Source: a gamma proteobacterium symbiont of Bathyaustriella thionipta (GTDB lineage: Bacteria; Pseudomonadota; Gammaproteobacteria; Chromatiales; Chromatiaceae). From it: a DNA stretch of 14,945 bases. The stretch spans positions 1 through 14,945 of the forward strand of contig JAHXHF010000290.1 in the NCBI GenBank assembly GCA_025656895.1, read 5' to 3'. This document shows positions 13,178-14,945 of the stretch, one piece after another (position 1 is the first letter of the stretch; each line of letters opens with the position of its first letter). The notes beneath the pieces are model-generated. The model made no database searches, was not told where the DNA came from, and saw only the letters and a program-made list of their open reading frames with translations. The position numbers and the translations under genes were made by a program.

Positions 13178-14945
13178 ATGAGTGAATCAAAACCTTTGGC
13201 GATAACCGAGGTTGTACTGCGTGATGCACATCAATCCCTGTTTGCCACCCGCATGCGCATCGAAGATATGTTGCCGATTGCCGCCAAGCTGGACCAGGTG
13301 GGATTCTGGTCCCTTGAATCCTGGGGTGGAGCCACTTTCGATGCCTGTATTCGCTATCTGGGTGAAGACCCCTGGGAGCGTTTACGCACCCTGAAGGCGG
13401 CCATGCCGAATACGCCGCAACAAATGCTGTTGCGTGGACAAAATTTACTGGGCTACCGCCATTATGCGGATGATGTTGTGGCGGCTTTTGTGGAAAGAGC
13501 GGCTGAGAATGGTATTGATGTATTCCGTATTTTTGATGCGATGAATGATCTGCGTAACCTGCAGACGGCGGTTAAAGCCACATTGGAATGCGGCAAACAT
13601 GCCCAGGGTACGATTTGTTATACCGTCAGTCCGGTACATACTATAGCCGGCTACATTGAGATGGGCCGGCAATTAGAGGATATGGGTTGTCATTCCATCT
13701 GTATCAAGGATATGGCCGGTCTGCTGAAACCTTATGTAGCCGAAGAACTGGTCGGTGGATTGAAGCAGGCACTGGATATTCCCCTGGCCATGCAAAGTCA
13801 TGCTACTACCGGCATGAGTACCGCAACTGCCCTGAAGGCAGTAGAAGCGGGGCTGGATATTGTTGATTCGGCTATCTCATCCATGAGTATGACCTATGGT
13901 CATTCCTCTACCGAATCACTGGTGGCTATCTTTTCCGATACGGCCTGCGATACCGGCCTGGATATTAAATTGCTGGAAGAGATAGCCGCTTATTTTCGTC
14001 AGGTCCGTAAAAAATATGCAGCTTTTGAAGGCTCGTTGAAAGGCACGGATTCGCGCATTCTGGTGGCGCAGGTGCCGGGCGGTATGCTGACCAATATGGA
14101 AGGCCAGTTACGTGAGCAGAATGCGGAAGATCGCCTGGATGAGGTGCTGCTGGAAATTCCGAGAGTACGTAAGGATCTGGGCTATATTCCGCTGGTCACA
14201 CCCACCTCGCAGATTGTGGGTACTCAAGCCGTACTCAATGTACTTACCGGTGAAAGATATCAATCCATCACCAAAGAAACAGAAGGCGTGCTGCGTGGTG
14301 AATACGGGGCAACACCGGCGGATGTGAATAAGGAGCTACAGCGGCAGGTACTGAAGGATGATCAGCCCATCAGCTGTCGCCCCGCCGATTTGCTGCAGCC
14401 CGAATTGCAAAATTTGCAGGATGAGCTGCAGCAACTGGCTAAAGAACAGAATATCAGTCTGGCCGATGCGCTGTTGGATGATGTACTGATTTATGCCCAG
14501 TATCCCCAGGTTGGCCTGAAATTTCTCAAAAACCGTGATAATCCGCAAGCCTTTGAGCCAGCACCCTCGGAAGCGGATGTCAGCCAGGCTGCTTCTGCGC
14601 AGTCCGGCAATCAGGCGCAACCATCAGCCTATAATATCGGCGTAGACGGCAAGCAATATCATGTCACGGTTTCTCCGGCCGGTGAGGTGACGGGGATTCA
14701 GCCACTGTCCACGCAGGCCACAGTACCCAGTGATGCAACCCCGCCGGCGCAGAGCAGCGGGACTGCTTCTGTAATTCCTTCCCCTTTAGCCGGCAATATC
14801 TTCAAAATCAGGGTCAATGTAGGTGATGCAGTCCGTGAGGGTGATGTACTGATAGTGATGGAAGCCATGAAAATGGAAACCGAAATTCGTTCTACTGCAA
14901 GCGGCGTAGTGTCCGCTTTAGCCGTTAAGGAAGGTGATGCGGTTC
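13178..14945 (+). CDS. oadA: Oxaloacetate decarboxylase alpha subunit (biotin carboxyltransferase), 3' end cut by window
   Basis: OadA transfers the carboxyl group of oxaloacetate to its own biotin, giving pyruvate; OadB then decarboxylates carboxybiotin and exports Na+. The visible part is 589 residues from the ATG at 13178, and the family is about 590-610, so only the last few residues are missing. The carboxyltransferase TIM-barrel domain spans about 1-300: TEVVLRDAHQSLFATR (metal ligand Asp16), WGGATFDACIRYLGEDPW, the carbamylated-lysine site Lys177 (CIKDMAG), and SHATTG with His208. The conserved PYC_OADA domain (about 300-460) follows, then an Ala/Pro/Ser/Gln-rich linker (about 465-530) and the biotinyl domain with EAMKME (biotinylated Lys565). 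Residue 206 is Gln where a metal-binding His is usual, described separately. The stand-alone pyruvate carboxylase B subunit is similar, but the adjacent oadG argues for OadA. Confidence 0.94.
   Translation, partial: MSESKPLAITEVVLRDAHQSLFATRMRIEDMLPIAAKLDQVGFWSLESWGGATFDACIRYLGEDPWERLRTLKAAMPNTPQQMLLRGQNLLGYRHYADDVVAAFVERAAENGIDVFRIFDAMNDLRNLQTAVKATLECGKHAQGTICYTVSPVHTIAGYIEMGRQLEDMGCHSICIKDMAGLLKPYVAEELVGGLKQALDIPLAMQSHATTGMSTATALKAVEAGLDIVDSAISSMSMTYGHSSTESLVAIFSDTACDTGLDIKLLEEIAAYFRQVRKKYAAFEGSLKGTDSRILVAQVPGGMLTNMEGQLREQNAEDRLDEVLLEIPRVRKDLGYIPLVTPTSQIVGTQAVLNVLTGERYQSITKETEGVLRGEYGATPADVNKELQRQVLKDDQPISCRPADLLQPELQNLQDELQQLAKEQNISLADALLDDVLIYAQYPQVGLKFLKNRDNPQAFEPAPSEADVSQAASAQSGNQAQPSAYNIGVDGKQYHVTVSPAGEVTGIQPLSTQATVPSDATPPAQSSGTASVIPSPLAGNIFKIRVNVGDAVREGDVLIVMEAMKMETEIRSTASGVVSALAVKEGDAV

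Noticed and set aside
1..14945. tRNA/rRNA genes, CRISPR arrays, riboswitches, phage or defence genes
   Set aside because: None was recognised on reading both strands. Nearly the whole window is accounted for by conserved housekeeping genes.

Overview
The window reads as chromosomal DNA of a free-living gammaproteobacterium. The evidence is the order rlmN - pilW - rodZ - hisS - yfgM - bamB - der, which is the Pseudomonas/Enterobacteria arrangement with pilW added as in organisms with type IV pili. The other genes fit too: Prc, PBP7-type PbpG, YceF-type Maf, and the Na+-pumping oxaloacetate decarboxylase genes oadG-oadA. The oad genes suggest use of a sodium gradient, as in marine, saline or alkaline habitats or an anaerobic/fermentative lifestyle. 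I cannot name a genus from sequence alone.

Layout. (1) Positions 1-118 are the right-hand end of an IS66-like insertion sequence: the last codons of its transposase and a terminal CGCTTAC. It abuts a Nudix hydrolase gene (DUF4743 type) that has lost its start and roughly the first third of its protein. (2) Positions 736-2832 hold prc (periplasmic tail-specific protease), convergent with pbpG (2855-3754, minus; peptidoglycan DD-endopeptidase). (3) Positions 3753-4136 encode a small secreted protein of unknown function whose ATG interlocks with the apparent ATG of pbpG. (4) Positions 4233-11633 are a tight seven-gene co-directional cluster, almost certainly transcribed largely together: rlmN (rRNA/tRNA methylation), pilW (pilus secretin pilotin), rodZ (cell shape), hisS (His-tRNA synthetase), yfgM (periplasmic chaperone-network protein), bamB (outer-membrane protein assembly) and der (50S assembly GTPase). 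The ispG gene usually found between rodZ and hisS is absent. (5) Positions 11634-11842 are a spacer with a promoter-like sequence and a possible tiny ORF, followed by a 77-aa two-helix membrane protein that converges on maf/yceF (12112-12693, minus). (6) A good sigma70-type promoter at 12806-12834 precedes oadG and oadA; oadA runs off the right edge just after its biotin site.

How they work together. The cluster combines translation/ribosome maintenance (rlmN, hisS, der) with envelope assembly (pilW, rodZ, yfgM, bamB), and the flanking prc and pbpG both act on cell-wall turnover. No CRISPR array, tRNA, rRNA, phage gene or defence system was seen. I found no clear new multi-gene system. The observations most worth checking are the IS66-broken Nudix gene, a Gln in place of a metal-binding His in OadA, an atypical G4 motif in Der, and the missing ispG.
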